NCBI GenBank assembly: GCA_028023455.1
Contig: JAQFVV010000014.1
Location: 1,737,336 to 1,801,335, forward strand
Origin: Epiperipatus broadwayi
Taxonomy: Eukaryota > Onychophora > Udeonychophora > Euonychophora > Peripatidae
Direction of reading: 5' to 3'
DNA length: 64,000 nucleotides
The notes below the pieces were generated by a model. That model searched no databases. It was given only the letters and a program-made list of their open reading frames with translations, and had not been told where the DNA came from. This document shows positions 47,809 to 59,517 of this stretch, piece after piece. The position numbers were made by a program, and so were the translations under genes. Numbering within the stretch: position 1 is the first letter of the stretch; each line of letters opens with the position of its first letter.

Positions 47809-48236
47809 GAGTAGCCACTAGATGGGGATTTTATGCACAAGCCTTCTAGCATCCATTGATTACTCTAGCTTGTTGTATGTATAGTGAGTTTTGCCTGTTT
47901 TAACACTTTACTTTCTCATCATCATATAAGGCTGAAGGTTATTATTTAAATCTCATTGAAAGTAATTTTTTTCAACCGTGTAAGAAGCTATCACAAAAAA
48001 TTTTCTTTTTTTATAGCCAGTTATTCAGTTATTACTTTGCAGGTGAATTTGTATTTAGTTCCCAGTGTTAATATTACTTTTTAGGTATCTGTTTTTGTTA
48101 GGGAAGGGCTAGAAATATTGAAGATGAGTGAGACTATCTGGTGACATTGTTTGGTGTATGTGATATTATATTTGTAAATGTAACACATGTTTGAATAGGT
48201 ATATGTCAATATTTTTCAGTTTAAATAACAGAATAT

Positions 48237-51200
48237 GGTAGTTGTAACTTATGCCACCTGTTGTCGCTGGGTGATGTTGCAGTTCCATCAACAAGCCACA
48301 AGAAGCATGCAAGTGATAAAAAAAAAGTTTAAAAATTGCTGAAATCATCAATGGAACAAAAAGCGACGGAAATCATCAATGGAACCAAAAATAAAAAATG
48401 CTGAAATCATCGAAGGAACAAAAAACAAAAAAAAACCACTGAAATCATCAATGGAACAAAAAAAACTGCTCAAATCATCAATGGAATAAAAAATAAAAAA
48501 CGCTGAAATCATCGATGGAACAAAAAATAAAAAAAAATGCTGAAATCATCGAAGAAACAAAAAATAAAAAAAATATGCTGAAATCATTGATGGAACAAAT
48601 AATAATAAAAAAATCCCTGAAATCATCGATGGAACAATAAATATAAAAAAAATCACTGAAATCATCAATGGAACAAAAAAAATTCCCTGAAACCATCGAT
48701 GGAACAAAAAATTGTATTAAAAAACCCTGAAATCATCAACACCCCTTTCCCAAGGAAGAATTTCTATCCAAAAATAGCTAAAATGGACAAATTACAATGA
48801 GTAAATCGCACAATTCCTTCTAAAACACAAATTAAAAAACAAAATAAGAAAACTCTACGGCATTCAAATTACAGCAAAAAAAAGAAAGACTAATGTAAAT
48901 GTCTAAAAAAGTAATGAAGCCTCATTAACTGATAATGGGGGATGGCGTTTTCAAAAAAATATACTAAATTTCATCACTATTTAAAGAAATAAAAGTTTTT
49001 CAAGATTTGCAAATATGCCTGTGTGATCAGATTTAATTTATCAAATTAATTATTACCTGCTTTCAAATTATGGAAAAGCATCAAAAATAAGTAATTTTCA
49101 AAAAGATTCTAAAGCAATGATTAATATATATTAAAAAGCAATAATAAATGTACAGGGGAACTTATATTTATCAAATTAATTATACTCTGTTTTGATATTA
49201 TGGAAAAGCATTTTAATATTTTAAAAATTGATTTATAGAAATCTTCAAGAAAAATTCTTACCCATTTTTTTTCAAGACTGATTTGTAGTAGACTACATTA
49301 TTATTTTGAGCCTTATTGCAGCACATGTAACTAGTAACGTTCAAATTTTGCACCCTACTGGAGGAAAATTATTTAGAGAAGCTTTTTTTCAAACAGATTT
49401 TATTCAGCACACTTAACTAATAACAACAGATTTAATAACGGTCGTTATTTGTTTAAAAATATAAAACAAAGATGGCCCAAATTAACAGCAGACTTTTTAC
49501 AGGATTAAATCTGTACATATATACCAATTAAAGATTTAAAAAGAGAAATCTAATCTATACATTACACATCACAGTTTAGTTCCACAAAAAAAAAAAAAAA
49601 TAGACAAAAAGAAAGTTAAAATTATTAGGCTTTAGGTGCAAAATTATTGGTAACAAATTATTTACAGAAACATTCAAGTTTCGATGGTTACTGAAGCAAA
49701 ATTATGAAGAGAAGTCTTTTTTTAAACCCATTGCACAGATGAAAAACTGGTTATGTGGTTTTAAAAAATAAAACAAAGATGACACAAATTAACAGCAGAT
49801 TTTTTTAAAGAATTAAATTCGTACATATATACCAATTAAAGATTTAAAAAGAGAAATCTAATTGCAGTTCAATACATTACACGTCACAGTTTAGTTCTGC
49901 AAAAAAAAATAGACAAAAAGAAAGTTCAAATTTGTAGTCTTTCAGTGCAAAATTATTGGTAACAAATTATTTAAACATTCACACTGATGGAATAGTAATA
50001 GTTTTTAATATACAATGAAATAAATCTTCATCACGGTACAGTCATTATATCACACTATAATTAAATTTTAGTGCGGGTTTTTGAAATGTTGCCTGAAAGT
50101 TTGCGCATGTTTAAGATTGTATTCATCTCTGTAAAAAAATAATCCATATTAACACTGTCAAAAAATAAAAATAATGCCAACAACTTCTATTTGTAGCAGT
50201 AAAAATTACTTAATATGTCATAATAAAACTAAACAGATATTTCAAAAGACTAGTCCAGTTACATTTTGATTAAATTTGTCGGCTCAAGAAATTATATTTT
50301 TCATATGAAATGTCTATTGCATCACACTTCATTTTGAAATTACAAACTGTGACATGTGCTGCCATAAAAAAAGCCTGCTGTTCATTTGTGCCATCTTTGT
50401 TTTATTTATTTAATTCAAATAACCACTGATTTTTATCTGTGCCACGGATTTGGAAAAAGACTTCTCTTCATAATTTTGCTTCAATAACCCTTAAAAGTTG
50501 AATGTTTCTGTAAATAATTTATTATCAATAATTTTTCACTGAAAGTCTAAAAATTTGAACTCTCTTTTTGTCTATTTTTATTTGCGTAATTAAACTGTGA
50601 CGTGTAATGTATTGAACTGCGATTACATTTCTCTTTTTAAATCTTTAATCGGTATATATGTACCGATTTAATTCTTTAAAAAAAGTCTGCTGTTAATTTG
50701 TGCCATCTTTGTTTTATTTTTTTAAACCAAATAATGACCATTATTAAATCTGTTATTATTAGTTAAGTGTGCTGAATGAAATCAGTTTGAAAAAAAAGCT
50801 TTTCTAAATAATTTTTCTCCAGTAGGCTACAGAATTTGAATGTTATTAGTTACATGTGCTGCAATAAGGCTCAAAATAATAATGCAAGCTGCTATAAAAA
50901 AATTGGGTAAGAATTTTTTTTGAAGATTTCTATAAATCTATTTTTAAAATATTTAAATGCTTTTCCATAATTTCAAAGCCAGATTTCCTATGTACATTTA
51001 TTATTGCTTTTTAATATATATTAATCACTGCTTTAGAATCTTTTTGAAAGTACTTATTTTTGATGCTTTTCCATAATTTGAAAGCAGAGAATAATTTGAT
51101 AAATTTCTGGGAGACAATTAGAACCTCTCTGGTGTAATGTTCTTATTGCTTTTTAGCATACATAAATCCCTGCTTTGAAATCTGATCGCACAGGCATATT

Positions 51201-52027
51201 TGCAAATCTTGAAAGTCTTTTATTTCTTTAAAAAGTGATGAAATTTAGTATATTTTTTTGAAAACTATGCCATCCCCTATTATCAGTTAATAAGGCTTCA
51301 TTGCTTTTTTAGACACATTATAGGTTTTCTGTTTTTGTTGTAATTTGAATTCTGTAGAGTTTTCTTATTTTGTTTTTTAATTTGTATTTTAGAAGGAATT
51401 GTGCGGTTTAGTCAATTCAATTTGTCCATTTCAGTTTCTTTTGGTTAGAAATTCTTCATTGGGGGAGGGGTCAGTTTTACATTTGACTTATTTCAAAGCA
51501 AAGTATAATTAATTTCACAAATAGAATCTCTTATTTAATGTTTTGTTTAGTTTATATAATCGATGCTTTGGGATCGCAGATGCATATTTGCAAATTTTGA
51601 AAGCTAAATATTGATGAAATTCTGCTTTGGTAACTTGCGTGCCATTTTAATGAAGCCCATCCACCATTGTTCATTATTTATATATAGTTTTACTGTTTTT
51701 GTGGTAATTCAAATTTCATTGCCTTTTCTTGGGGTTTTTTTTAATATGTATTTTAGAAGGAATTGTGCAATTTACTCATTGTAATTTGTCCATTTTAGCT
51801 ATTTTTGGATAGAAATTTTTCTTTTGGGAGGGAGGGTGTTGATAATTTCAGGGTTTTTTTTATATATACCATTTTTTGTTCCATCGATTATTTCAGGGAA
51901 TTTTTTGTTCCAACCATGATTTCAGCGATTTTTTTAATTTTTTTTATCGCATGCATGCCTCTTGTGGTTTGTTGATGGTACTGCAGCATCACCCAGCAAC
52001 CACATGTGGCATAATTTACAACTACCC
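48237..52027. mobile_element. 3.8-kb fold-back element with long terminal inverted repeats
   Basis: Termini GGTAGTTGTAA at 48237 and TTACAACTACC at 52027 begin inverted arms of about 1.7 kb. Landmarks mirror each other: GCTGGGTGATG near 48266 against CATCACCCAGC near 51988, and AGCCACAAGAAGCATGC against GCATGCATGCCTCTTGTGG. The left arm holds a minisatellite and an internal duplication (49420-49600 against 49750-49920). The right arm holds a duplicated segment near 51480-51800. A central spacer of about 350 bp lies near 49990-50340. No coding frame. Superfamily unknown; no clear TSD. Confidence 0.7.
48325..48735. repeat. Minisatellite, about 30-33 bp unit, roughly 13 copies
   Basis: Units of the type GCTGAAATCATCGATGGAAC followed by an A-rich linker of variable length. 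The opposite arm has only about two copies (51850-51940), so the array expanded on one side of the fold-back. Confidence 0.85.
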
Positions 52028-53650
52028 AAATATAAATTTCATTGAGTAGGAACTCAGGTCTTAGTTGCCAAAATAATTTTCATTGTTTTTTTTATGTGAC
52101 TTGAGTAATTAAATAGGTTTAAAGTAAGTTAGACCAATTTCTCAGAGTGATCTAAACTTTGAAAGGGAGCTGACTAACTTAATAGTGAGTATATGATGCT
52201 ACATTGGAGACTAGAAAATAATATCAATGGGTGATGAATGCCTGTGTTTGTGAAATTAAATTGAGCTAGTTGATAAAAAATTCTCACTTATAAAGGGGAA
52301 ATTGATGACATGCAGACTTTTTGAAATAAAATTGATATAGCTCATGTTAAAATCTTACAGTTATAAAAGTAGAAGGAATTTTAAATCAATATTATTCTAT
52401 TTATTATTTTTTGATCAGGGGGTAAATAGACAAAGGCTATGAGCAATAAATGCTTGTACATATATATATATTGAAACAGTAAGATTCGTATTCGAATCTT
52501 AAGTTTCACCTTTTTCTGTCGTCTCTCACTGACCGGTCTATCCCGCCCAAATTTAAACTTTTTGGTATCGAATTGTGTGTGTAGCAATATTAAAAATGTA
52601 TAAATATATGTAGAATTCAGCATAAACACGCACACATTTCGATCTCAAATCAAAGGCAATAAATAGGGATAAAATAATATAATTTAGATTTCTTTTATCT
52701 ATATAATTTTGTATAATTTTAATCATTTATTTTGGATTATAAAGTTCGTATTTATTGCTTTGTTTAAATTTCGTTTAATAATAATTCTAAAAAAATCTGT
52801 AATATTTAATTAAAAGTTAAAATAATCTTATGTTCCCTTTTTGTCTTTGAAATTTAAAAGCATTGGTCAGTGATTGATAATAGATTAATTAAAGAAAAAT
52901 TCCCCAAAATATAATTAGTAAATGTAAACAATAGAACGGCAGCTTTCTTTAATTAAAAACCAACAAAATGCATTGATTATCCTCAGGGCAGATTAAGTAG
53001 AACCTAAAAATACCTTAACAAAAATGTGAAAGATCAAGATAAAAAAAGAGGCCATCTTAGACTTGCTGGAGACATTCACTTAAACTTTAGCTGTTCTCTC
53101 GATCACTGAGAGTCTCCAAAAATATAAAAATAATTTGTTCCTGTCAAGGTATGACCGAGTAAAGCACCTAGATTATTCTCCATCGGGAGATGGCCTATCG
53201 GATGCCGAACTTTCCATTGCCCGTCATAAATTCACCATGAAGATCTGCTGCCTGAAATAAATGAAAAAGCTGCTGCTGCTGTGAAATTAAATGAAATATC
53301 TAAATACAAGAAAGACTTGCCACTCGTGAACTTTTTGCTGCTAAAATAATGGAATCAGAAAACTTCTTATAAAACAGGTACCTGTCTGTGTTCAAACTCT
53401 AGAGTACTCTAATAATATGCTATAGCTCTTCTTCATATTACTTATCTAAATTATAAAATGTAAAAACTACCATATGTATAACTAAAACTGAATAAGTAAT
53501 TTAATATGTAAATTTCTTTAATAATCTAGCTTACCTCATTCTATCTGGGGTGCGTATTTCTAAAATCTACATTTTATCTATATTTATTATTTAATTATTA
53601 CATGCTCACAATTGTCTCTATTTTCAAAGTTTAAATCTATGATCGTTTGA
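52028..53650. other. Mostly non-coding stretch
   Basis: A GC-richer patch at 52480-52570 contains a hairpin AAGATTCG/CGAATCTT (52480-52500) and a minus-strand frame FKFGRDRPVSERRQKK. At 53150-53340 stop-free segments read RYDRVKHLDYSPSGDGLSDA and NEKAAAAVKLNEISKYKKD in different frames. These could be pseudogene pieces; I recognise neither. Confidence 0.35.
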
Positions 53651-53654
53651 AACA

Positions 53655-53768
53655 GTGAATGCGTGTCACATTTTCATTAATATGTACTTCGTTGGGCTGA
53701 GGCAGAGACCAGCCCGACATTCTTATAAACCATAACTAACTTAACTTTCATATAAATCGACACGCATT
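53655..53768. repeat. 114-bp hairpin element with 11-bp terminal inverted repeats
   Basis: Starts GAATGCGTGTC and ends GACACGCATTC, exact complements. Inside is a second hairpin, CGGGCTG/CAGCCCG-type, around a GAGGCAGAGAC-like loop. Resembles a tiny MITE, but the inner hairpin recurs at 54190-54235 without the outer termini. Confidence 0.55.
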
Positions 53769-53979
53769 CAATGCTTCATTTATTGTAATGCAGGGGTCTA
53801 CAACTTCACAAATGGCTGGCATATTAGTTGTAATAACTCCCAGTTTATATATGTTTTGTATTTATTAAATCTAATGAATAATTCTAGAAAATCACATTTC
53901 TTTGAGAGTCGCCAGAGTTTTTTAGTAAATGTTGATAATGTAGGGCTGAGTCAGAAATCTATTTAAATCTCATCATAAT

Positions 53980-54199
53980 CGTTTATACAGTATACATGTG
54001 TTACGTTTTAGAGACGCGATGACCCACTCCGCCGTGAAATTTTCGGATTCTTCAGGGTTGAAATTAACCCCAGTCATCCTACACAAGCGGGCATAATGGG
54101 TGCTCCCGTAGGATTTGACAATGTCATGCAGCCAGCCGGCAAATTGCGACACGTACCGCTTGTCCCTGGTTATGCCATATGTGACACCTTACTTCGTCG
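53980..54199 (-). other. Coding-like GC-rich stretch, unidentified
   Basis: Minus-strand frame of about 70 codons after a stop: YGITRDKRYVSQFAGWLHDI, VKSYGSTHYARLCRMTGVNF and FTAEWVIASLK. Codon use and G+C content are far from the neighbouring AT-rich DNA. It ends at the hairpin repeat at 54190. No family recognised; horizontal or mobile origin is possible. Confidence 0.4.
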
Positions 54200-54240
54200 G
54201 GCTGAGGCAGAGACCAGCCCGACAGTCTTATAAACCCATT
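54187..54240. repeat. Second copy of hairpin repeat
   Basis: ACTTCGTCGGGCTGAGGCAG and the following bases repeat 53687-53740 almost exactly, with the stem TCGGGCTG/CAGCCCGA and the tail TCTTATAAACC. Direct orientation relative to the first copy. Confidence 0.75.
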
Positions 54241-54930
54241 CGTGGCATTGCAGTTTCGATATATTGCCATTCCATATCGCCTTTCTAAAGCGTACCACGT
54301 GTTCCTTTACTTAATTTTATTATTCTATATATCACTCCGCCTCTGCATTATCTTCATAATTCACTCTCAAATAAATGTTTGCCCTTAGACATAAAATAAA
54401 TATTTTAATTAAATAAATATATGTCCGCCGCTACTCTTAAATCTTACTTTAGACTCTTGCATTGCAAAGGTATAAATTCCCCAATGCATGCATTAGAAAT
54501 ACTTACTCAAGAATTTTAGGTAGCTAGGTTAAGCCTTCAAATAAATGAATTCCTTTTGTAAACAAATAAATAATGTATTCTTTAAAATATAATCATGTTG
54601 CAAATCCCGCTATTGAAGCTGTTAGTCCATAAAATATTATTAGTAAATGATTTTATTAAAATGTGTTAATAAATAATTTTAAACTATACGTCTGCAGTTA
54701 CGTTTCATTTATTCGATACCCATTCTATATAATATTTCCTCTATTATGTAAATATGAATGTTTAATTAATATTAGTTTGATTATTGGCTAACTCGAGAAT
54801 AAAATCATGAATCTCTTGCATATCCCTGACCACCGTGCCTAAGGAAATATTTACTAATGTCGCATCAGATGCGTTGTTTCGTGGATTGTATTGTGGAATT
54901 GATAAACTATGTTCGAACTCAGTACCACGG
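54241..54930. other. Non-coding stretch
   Basis: No gene recognised. Confidence 0.4.
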
Positions 54931-55930
54931 GTGATGTGATGTGATGTATTATGGCTTCTCCTTAAACGAAGTCAAGAATATCTCAGCAATTAAGCCCAGA
55001 TAAACCTGTTAGCCACTTTCTTTTACATTCCCCACTCTAAATTTACCCATAATCTGCTCTATCCCATTTCCACAACATAATTTTTGTCAACTCTATAACC
55101 TTTATATCTAAATCCCCCTTATCTTTTCCCAAACCTAGCATAAAAACCAATAATTCACTTTCTGTATAATCACTCTTTTCATATTTATTTTTCCACAACT
55201 TCATTATATGTACCCTTTCTGTTTTCAAACATTTACATTCAATTAACAAATGCCTAATATTTTCAATTCCTTCCTTACATAATTTACAAAATAAATCACC
55301 CATATTTTTCCATTTACATGTATATTCTTTTGTAGCTAAAGATCCCGTTCGAGCCTTAAACAATAAACTACTTTCCTTACTATTATCATATATTAACTCA
55401 CACCTAATATTCTGTTTATTTCTATATATATTTAAACTCTTTTTACTCTCCATACTATTTCTCCATCTCTCTAACTCCCTAGTCTTTATTAATAAATTTA
55501 TTGTTTTATCCCATTCCTTACTACTATAACACTCAATAATCCTCTTAACACAATCATCCCATCTTTTGTACAAATATACTGATATAAATTCTTTATCCAA
55601 ATCTTTTGCATAGCGCATTACCTTTCTCACCCATCTTGTTACCTGCCCTTTACTCATAACCCAATTAAATACTATTTTAGCTATTCTTTTATTATCCATA
55701 AACTGCAATCTACCAAACATTTTCATTTTACTTTTTGCATCTCTCATATGAAAACTTGACCATCCCATTTCTCCTTGAATTGCCTCCCTTGCTGTCCATA
55801 CTTCTGCATCCAATGCATGTCTTCCTACTTCCCTTTTTCTAAATAATCTAATATCTTTTTACTAACATATAATGCATCATTACCATATGTTAACCCTGCT
55901 ACTGCAACTCCTTTCCATATAATTCTAGCT
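54931..55930 (-). mobile_element. 5'-truncated LINE with pentanucleotide 3' tail
   Basis: Minus-strand element whose 3' end is a short ATCAC-type repeat (54931-54950 on plus reads GTGATGTGATG). Coding sequence covers only the region downstream of the reverse transcriptase palm. The 5' break lies near 55930; flanking duplication not clear. Confidence 0.6.
55043..55813 (-). pseudogene. LINE ORF2 C-terminal region
   Basis: 256 codons. Starts inside EVWTAREAIQGEMGWSSF, the region after the thumb, and contains LLFKARTGSLATKEYTCKW followed by a CKLCKEGIENIRHLLIEC zinc-binding pattern (Cys-x2-Cys ... His ... Cys), the usual LINE C-terminal finger. Upstream, a shifted frame reads RIIWKGVAVAGLTYGNDALY then VSKKILDYLEKG, continuing the same protein, so a frameshift near 55820-55835 separates them. 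The catalytic palm is absent. Confidence 0.7.
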
Positions 55931-56973
55931 ACTCGATGGTGCTGCTGTTATGTATGGTGGTCGAATTCTGCACTATGTTTACGAGTCACACATTTTCTGA
56001 CTGTTACAATATATATATATATATAAAAGATGAAATTACAGAATCTGTCTGCCATCTCTGTGACTACAGGTTGTGCTGATGATACTCTTGAGAATTCCAT
56101 GTAATTAATTTACTTTTATATATAGCTAAGGGGGTCAATTTGGGATCCTATATAAATCTTTGTTTCAACTAAGCCAATTTATATATGGTTTTAAATTATG
56201 AAACCACTTTGTGATGTGAAAATTTTTACTAGCTAAATTTAAATCTATAATGTTGAATTAGGTTATATGGAATTTCATGATTAATATTTTATCTTCTTGA
56301 CACCATACTTTTCTAAATGAAAAGAAAGTTAATTAAAGTCAAATGGAAAAGTCTTTTATTTTAGCTCTAGAGTTAAACTATTTACTAGGACCTGGATTTA
56401 TTAATTTTCTGAGTTTGGTATGATTATAAATGTATTATTTGATCTGTATGATTGACATTCTCATTTGGCAATATTTGATCTATAAAAGTGTTTTTTATAT
56501 TTTGAATGAGTAACTTATTTCTTCATCATCTGCTATGATATCTGAAATATCAGAAAAATCAGAATCTTTATTATTTGTATTTTTCACAGTTCATCTGCTT
56601 CCAATTTATCTTTACTGGTTTTTAACATTGGGATTTGTTAGGTTTTTTTTTCTGCATTTTGTTTGAATGGATCAACCCAATATTCTATTTTAAAAGTCAG
56701 CAGGAGTTTTTGATTGGACACTGATATTTGTTTTTCACTATTGATTTTTATATCTAAAGATCATTCCACTATCCACTACTTATGGAATCCATTATTAGTT
56801 TGAGTGCAGCATCCAAAATCAAAAATAAGCAATTAAACCAAGTTTCAATAGAGGAAAAATAATTCATTATCTAAATTCAAAATATATAAAAAATATGATT
56901 ACAAATATAATGCTTAAATTGAAAAAAAAGTGTTAATTAATAAATAATCATTTTATTAAGCATATTATTATAT
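55931..56973. other. AT-rich non-coding stretch
   Basis: No gene recognised. A TA run near 56010. Confidence 0.4.
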
Positions 56974-57423
56974 AAAATAATATATTATCCAATATAAATT
57001 CACCAACCAATTTCTTTAAAAAAACTTGTTCTTTATTTAACTATATAAAAATTTACATTCAATAAGCAACGTTTCGACTATTTCTATCCTTATAGTCTTT
57101 TTCAAGCCACTAAGAAAAAATACAAACAATATTATCAATAAATAATAAATAAATAAATAAATATACAAATAAAACTAAAATAAAAAATTAAAATTACAAA
57201 TATAAACAAAATAGAATAAAAAATAAAATAGAATAAAAATATATATAAGAATTTAAAATAAAAAATCCCCAAAAAATAAAAAATCCAACAAAAAAAAATA
57301 ATCTCAAAAAAAATAAAAACCCTTTTTATTTAAAACTAACAATTAAATTATTTAAATGGATAAAATTCCTCAAACTAGTCATTAATTGTTATCTTAATCT
57401 ATCAGTTTTCTATTCATATATGG

Positions 57424-57681
57424 TTAAAATTCCTTAATATAGAAATTTTCTTTTAAAAACCTTTCTTTATAATTATTTACAGTTTCCAAAAGTTCAATTG
57501 TGTAATCAGTATGACCAAATTTACACCTATGAAAATAAATTGCAGATTTTTTATTAGATAAATGTTGTTTTAATCTTGTTTCTAATTTATTCTTAGTATT
57601 TCCAATATAAGAAATACTTTTACCCTCTTTCCAACAATCTAAACATTTAATAATATATACTCCTTTCATTGCCTCAAGCAT
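57424..57681 (-). CDS. PLE GIY-YIG endonuclease
   Basis: 85 codons from an ATG. GIY-YIG nuclease domain: GVYIIKCLDCW (GIY plus Cys pair), then ISYIGNTKNKLETRLKQHL (YIG, catalytic Arg and the helix His). FHRCKFGHTDY adds further Cys/His typical of the PLE zinc-binding variant. It is in the same frame as the upstream reverse transcriptase, separated by one TAA (57694-57696) and four codons, so the two were probably one polyprotein. It nicks target DNA to prime reverse transcription. In the plus-strand copy (60169-60456) the frame continues to FKPYMNRKLID, while here it stops at FYIKEF. Confidence 0.85.
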   Translation of the reverse strand: MLEAMKGVYIIKCLDCWKEGKSISYIGNTKNKLETRLKQHLSNKKSAIYFHRCKFGHTDYTIELLETVNNYKERFLKENFYIKEF

Positions 57682-57693
57682 GTTAAACTTATA

Positions 57694-59517
57694 TTAATTA
57701 ATCATCTTTTTTAAATCTTTCTTTTTCTTATATACAGGAAACAATTTGTTATTAAATTTTTTATTTATTTTTTTACAAATATTTTTAATTCTAACAAAAA
57801 TATTTTGTGATACTTTAAAACCTATGATGTATACCTTATTTAATTTTTTATCCTTATTTTTAATTTTATTTTTTCCTTCAATTTTCCTTTTAATTAAATT
57901 TAAATTATATCTCGAAAAATTTTTTTCAATAATTTTTTTAGGATATTCATTCAAATAACATTCCTTTTTTATTAAAACTATTTCCTTGTTAAATAATAAC
58001 TCATTAGAACATATTAACATTGCTCTCCTAATTCTATTTTTTATAGTATTAATTTTACAATGCTTATCAATATCTGAATACCAATTTACAATTAGACCAT
58101 GAAATGTTTTTTTTCTAAAAACCGAAGTATTAATATTAATTCTATTATTCCTTATAATCTTTTCAATTTTTACATCCATGTATTCAATTTTATTATCCAA
58201 TTCTTCTTCCATAGTAAATTTTATATTTTCCTCAATATTATTAATGTATTTTAAAAAACTTTTAGCTTTTCTTTTGTTTCCTTTAAAAACCATGAAATAG
58301 TCATCTACATATCTAACAAAAAAACACGGACTAAAATTTAAATCTATAAAAATTTTTTCAAAATTATTCATGTCTACATCCGCCAAAAAACCACTTAAAC
58401 TACTTCCCATACTTAATCCATTTATTTGCTCATAAAACTTATCTTTAAATTTAAAAATCAAATTTTTACAACAAATCGATAAAATATCATATACCAAACA
58501 AGTATCAATTTTTAATTTTTTATTTTTATCACTAATGTATAATTCCAAAACATTATTTATAGCTATATCTGGATCAATATTATTATACATATTAATAATA
58601 TCTAATTTAATAAAATAAATGTTTTTAAACTTAACAAATTTTAAAAATTCATTTAATTTTTCTATAAAATCCATTGAATTACATACCTTATTCTTTTTAT
58701 TTTCTTTATTATATTTTTTAAAAATATTATTAAATATCCATTTTGAAATATTTTCATAACAAGTATCCCTACAACTAATAATCGGTCTTAAAGGTATCCC
58801 GTCTTTATGTACCTTCGGTATTCCTGTAATTGTTGCACATCTAATGTCCATCCTTTTAAGCATAAACATTTCTATTTTTTTAATATCTTTATTTTCCATT
58901 TCAGTAATAATCTTATTAATCTTTATATTTATCTGCATACTTTTATCTTTTTTTATTATCTTAAAATAACTTTCTTTTAATAAATAATTCATTTTATTAT
59001 TATATTCAGTTTTCTCTATTACTACCATACTAGTAGATTTATCTCCTTTTAAAAAAACCAAATCTTTATATTTCAATCTAATATTATTAATTATTTTTAA
59101 TTCTCTTTTATTAACAAATTTATATATATTATTATTTATCACGTCATATTCCAATTTTTTAAATTCATATTTAATTTCATTAAACAAAAGGTCTTTATTA
59201 ATTCCTATATCTATTCCATCATTATTAAATTTATCAATAATTATATCTTTTTTCGCTTTAATATCAATAATTTGTTTACAAATATTAACTTGTCTATTTG
59301 GAACATATTTAAGTCCTTTATTTAGAATATTAATTTCATCTTTATTAAAAACAGTATTTGTTAAATTTATTATAAAATTCTCTTTTAAATTATTACTACT
59401 TGAACAACTTTTTATTTTATTTGAAATATTATCTATATTTTCCCTAAAATTTTTATTTAACAACAAATTAAGTTTTTTATTATGTCTTTCAATTACTTTT
59501 TTCCTAAAAATTTCCAT
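57694..59517 (-). CDS. PLE reverse transcriptase, 607 codons intact
   Basis: Penelope-type RT, distinct from LINE and retroviral enzymes and related to telomerase reverse transcriptase. Seen in order: VFLKGDKSTSMVVIEKTEY (about residue 155), GIPKVHKDGIPLRPIIS (about 228-248, the PLE-specific KVHK block), YFIKLDIINMYNNIDPD (motif A, D306), EQINGLSMGSSLSGFLA (motif B), FFVRYVDDYFMVFKG (motif C, Y403-V-D405-D406), IEYMDVKIEK and SVFRKKTFHG. All three catalytic aspartates are present. The ATG at 59517 is probably not the true start, since homologous sequence continues upstream in another frame (59493-60059). It may still be translatable but lacks a linked endonuclease because of the stop at 57694. 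Confidence 0.9.
   Translation of the reverse strand: MEIFRKKVIERHNKKLNLLLNKNFRENIDNISNKIKSCSSSNNLKENFIINLTNTVFNKDEINILNKGLKYVPNRQVNICKQIIDIKAKKDIIIDKFNNDGIDIGINKDLLFNEIKYEFKKLEYDVINNNIYKFVNKRELKIINNIRLKYKDLVFLKGDKSTSMVVIEKTEYNNKMNYLLKESYFKIIKKDKSMQINIKINKIITEMENKDIKKIEMFMLKRMDIRCATITGIPKVHKDGIPLRPIISCRDTCYENISKWIFNNIFKKYNKENKKNKVCNSMDFIEKLNEFLKFVKFKNIYFIKLDIINMYNNIDPDIAINNVLELYISDKNKKLKIDTCLVYDILSICCKNLIFKFKDKFYEQINGLSMGSSLSGFLADVDMNNFEKIFIDLNFSPCFFVRYVDDYFMVFKGNKRKAKSFLKYINNIEENIKFTMEEELDNKIEYMDVKIEKIIRNNRININTSVFRKKTFHGLIVNWYSDIDKHCKINTIKNRIRRAMLICSNELLFNKEIVLIKKECYLNEYPKKIIEKNFSRYNLNLIKRKIEGKNKIKNKDKKLNKVYIIGFKVSQNIFVRIKNICKKINKKFNNKLFPVYKKKKDLKKMIN

Larger units (their letters stand above)
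46844..47903. mobile_element. Hammerhead element, family 2, longer palindromic copy
   Basis: A left minus-strand part (46844-47390) and a right plus-strand part (47391-47903) mirror each other around about 47391. The right part runs about 450 bp and ends with the hammerhead, after which the first 80 bp of the unit (CTTCTGGCATCCATTGATTA) recur, giving a partial direct repeat. Flanks CACTTTTTACTTT (46831-46843) and CACTTTACTTT (47904-47914) form a near-exact TSD. Sequence matches the element at 35734-36303. Confidence 0.75.

Noticed and set aside
48478-48696. Minus-strand repetitive frame (SIDDF repeats)
   Set aside because: Translation of the minisatellite in the fold-back element; no sign of a real repeat protein.
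56060-56110. CTGATGA followed by a CTC/GAG hairpin
   Set aside because: No GAAA box follows and no stem I pairing flanks it, so not a hammerhead.
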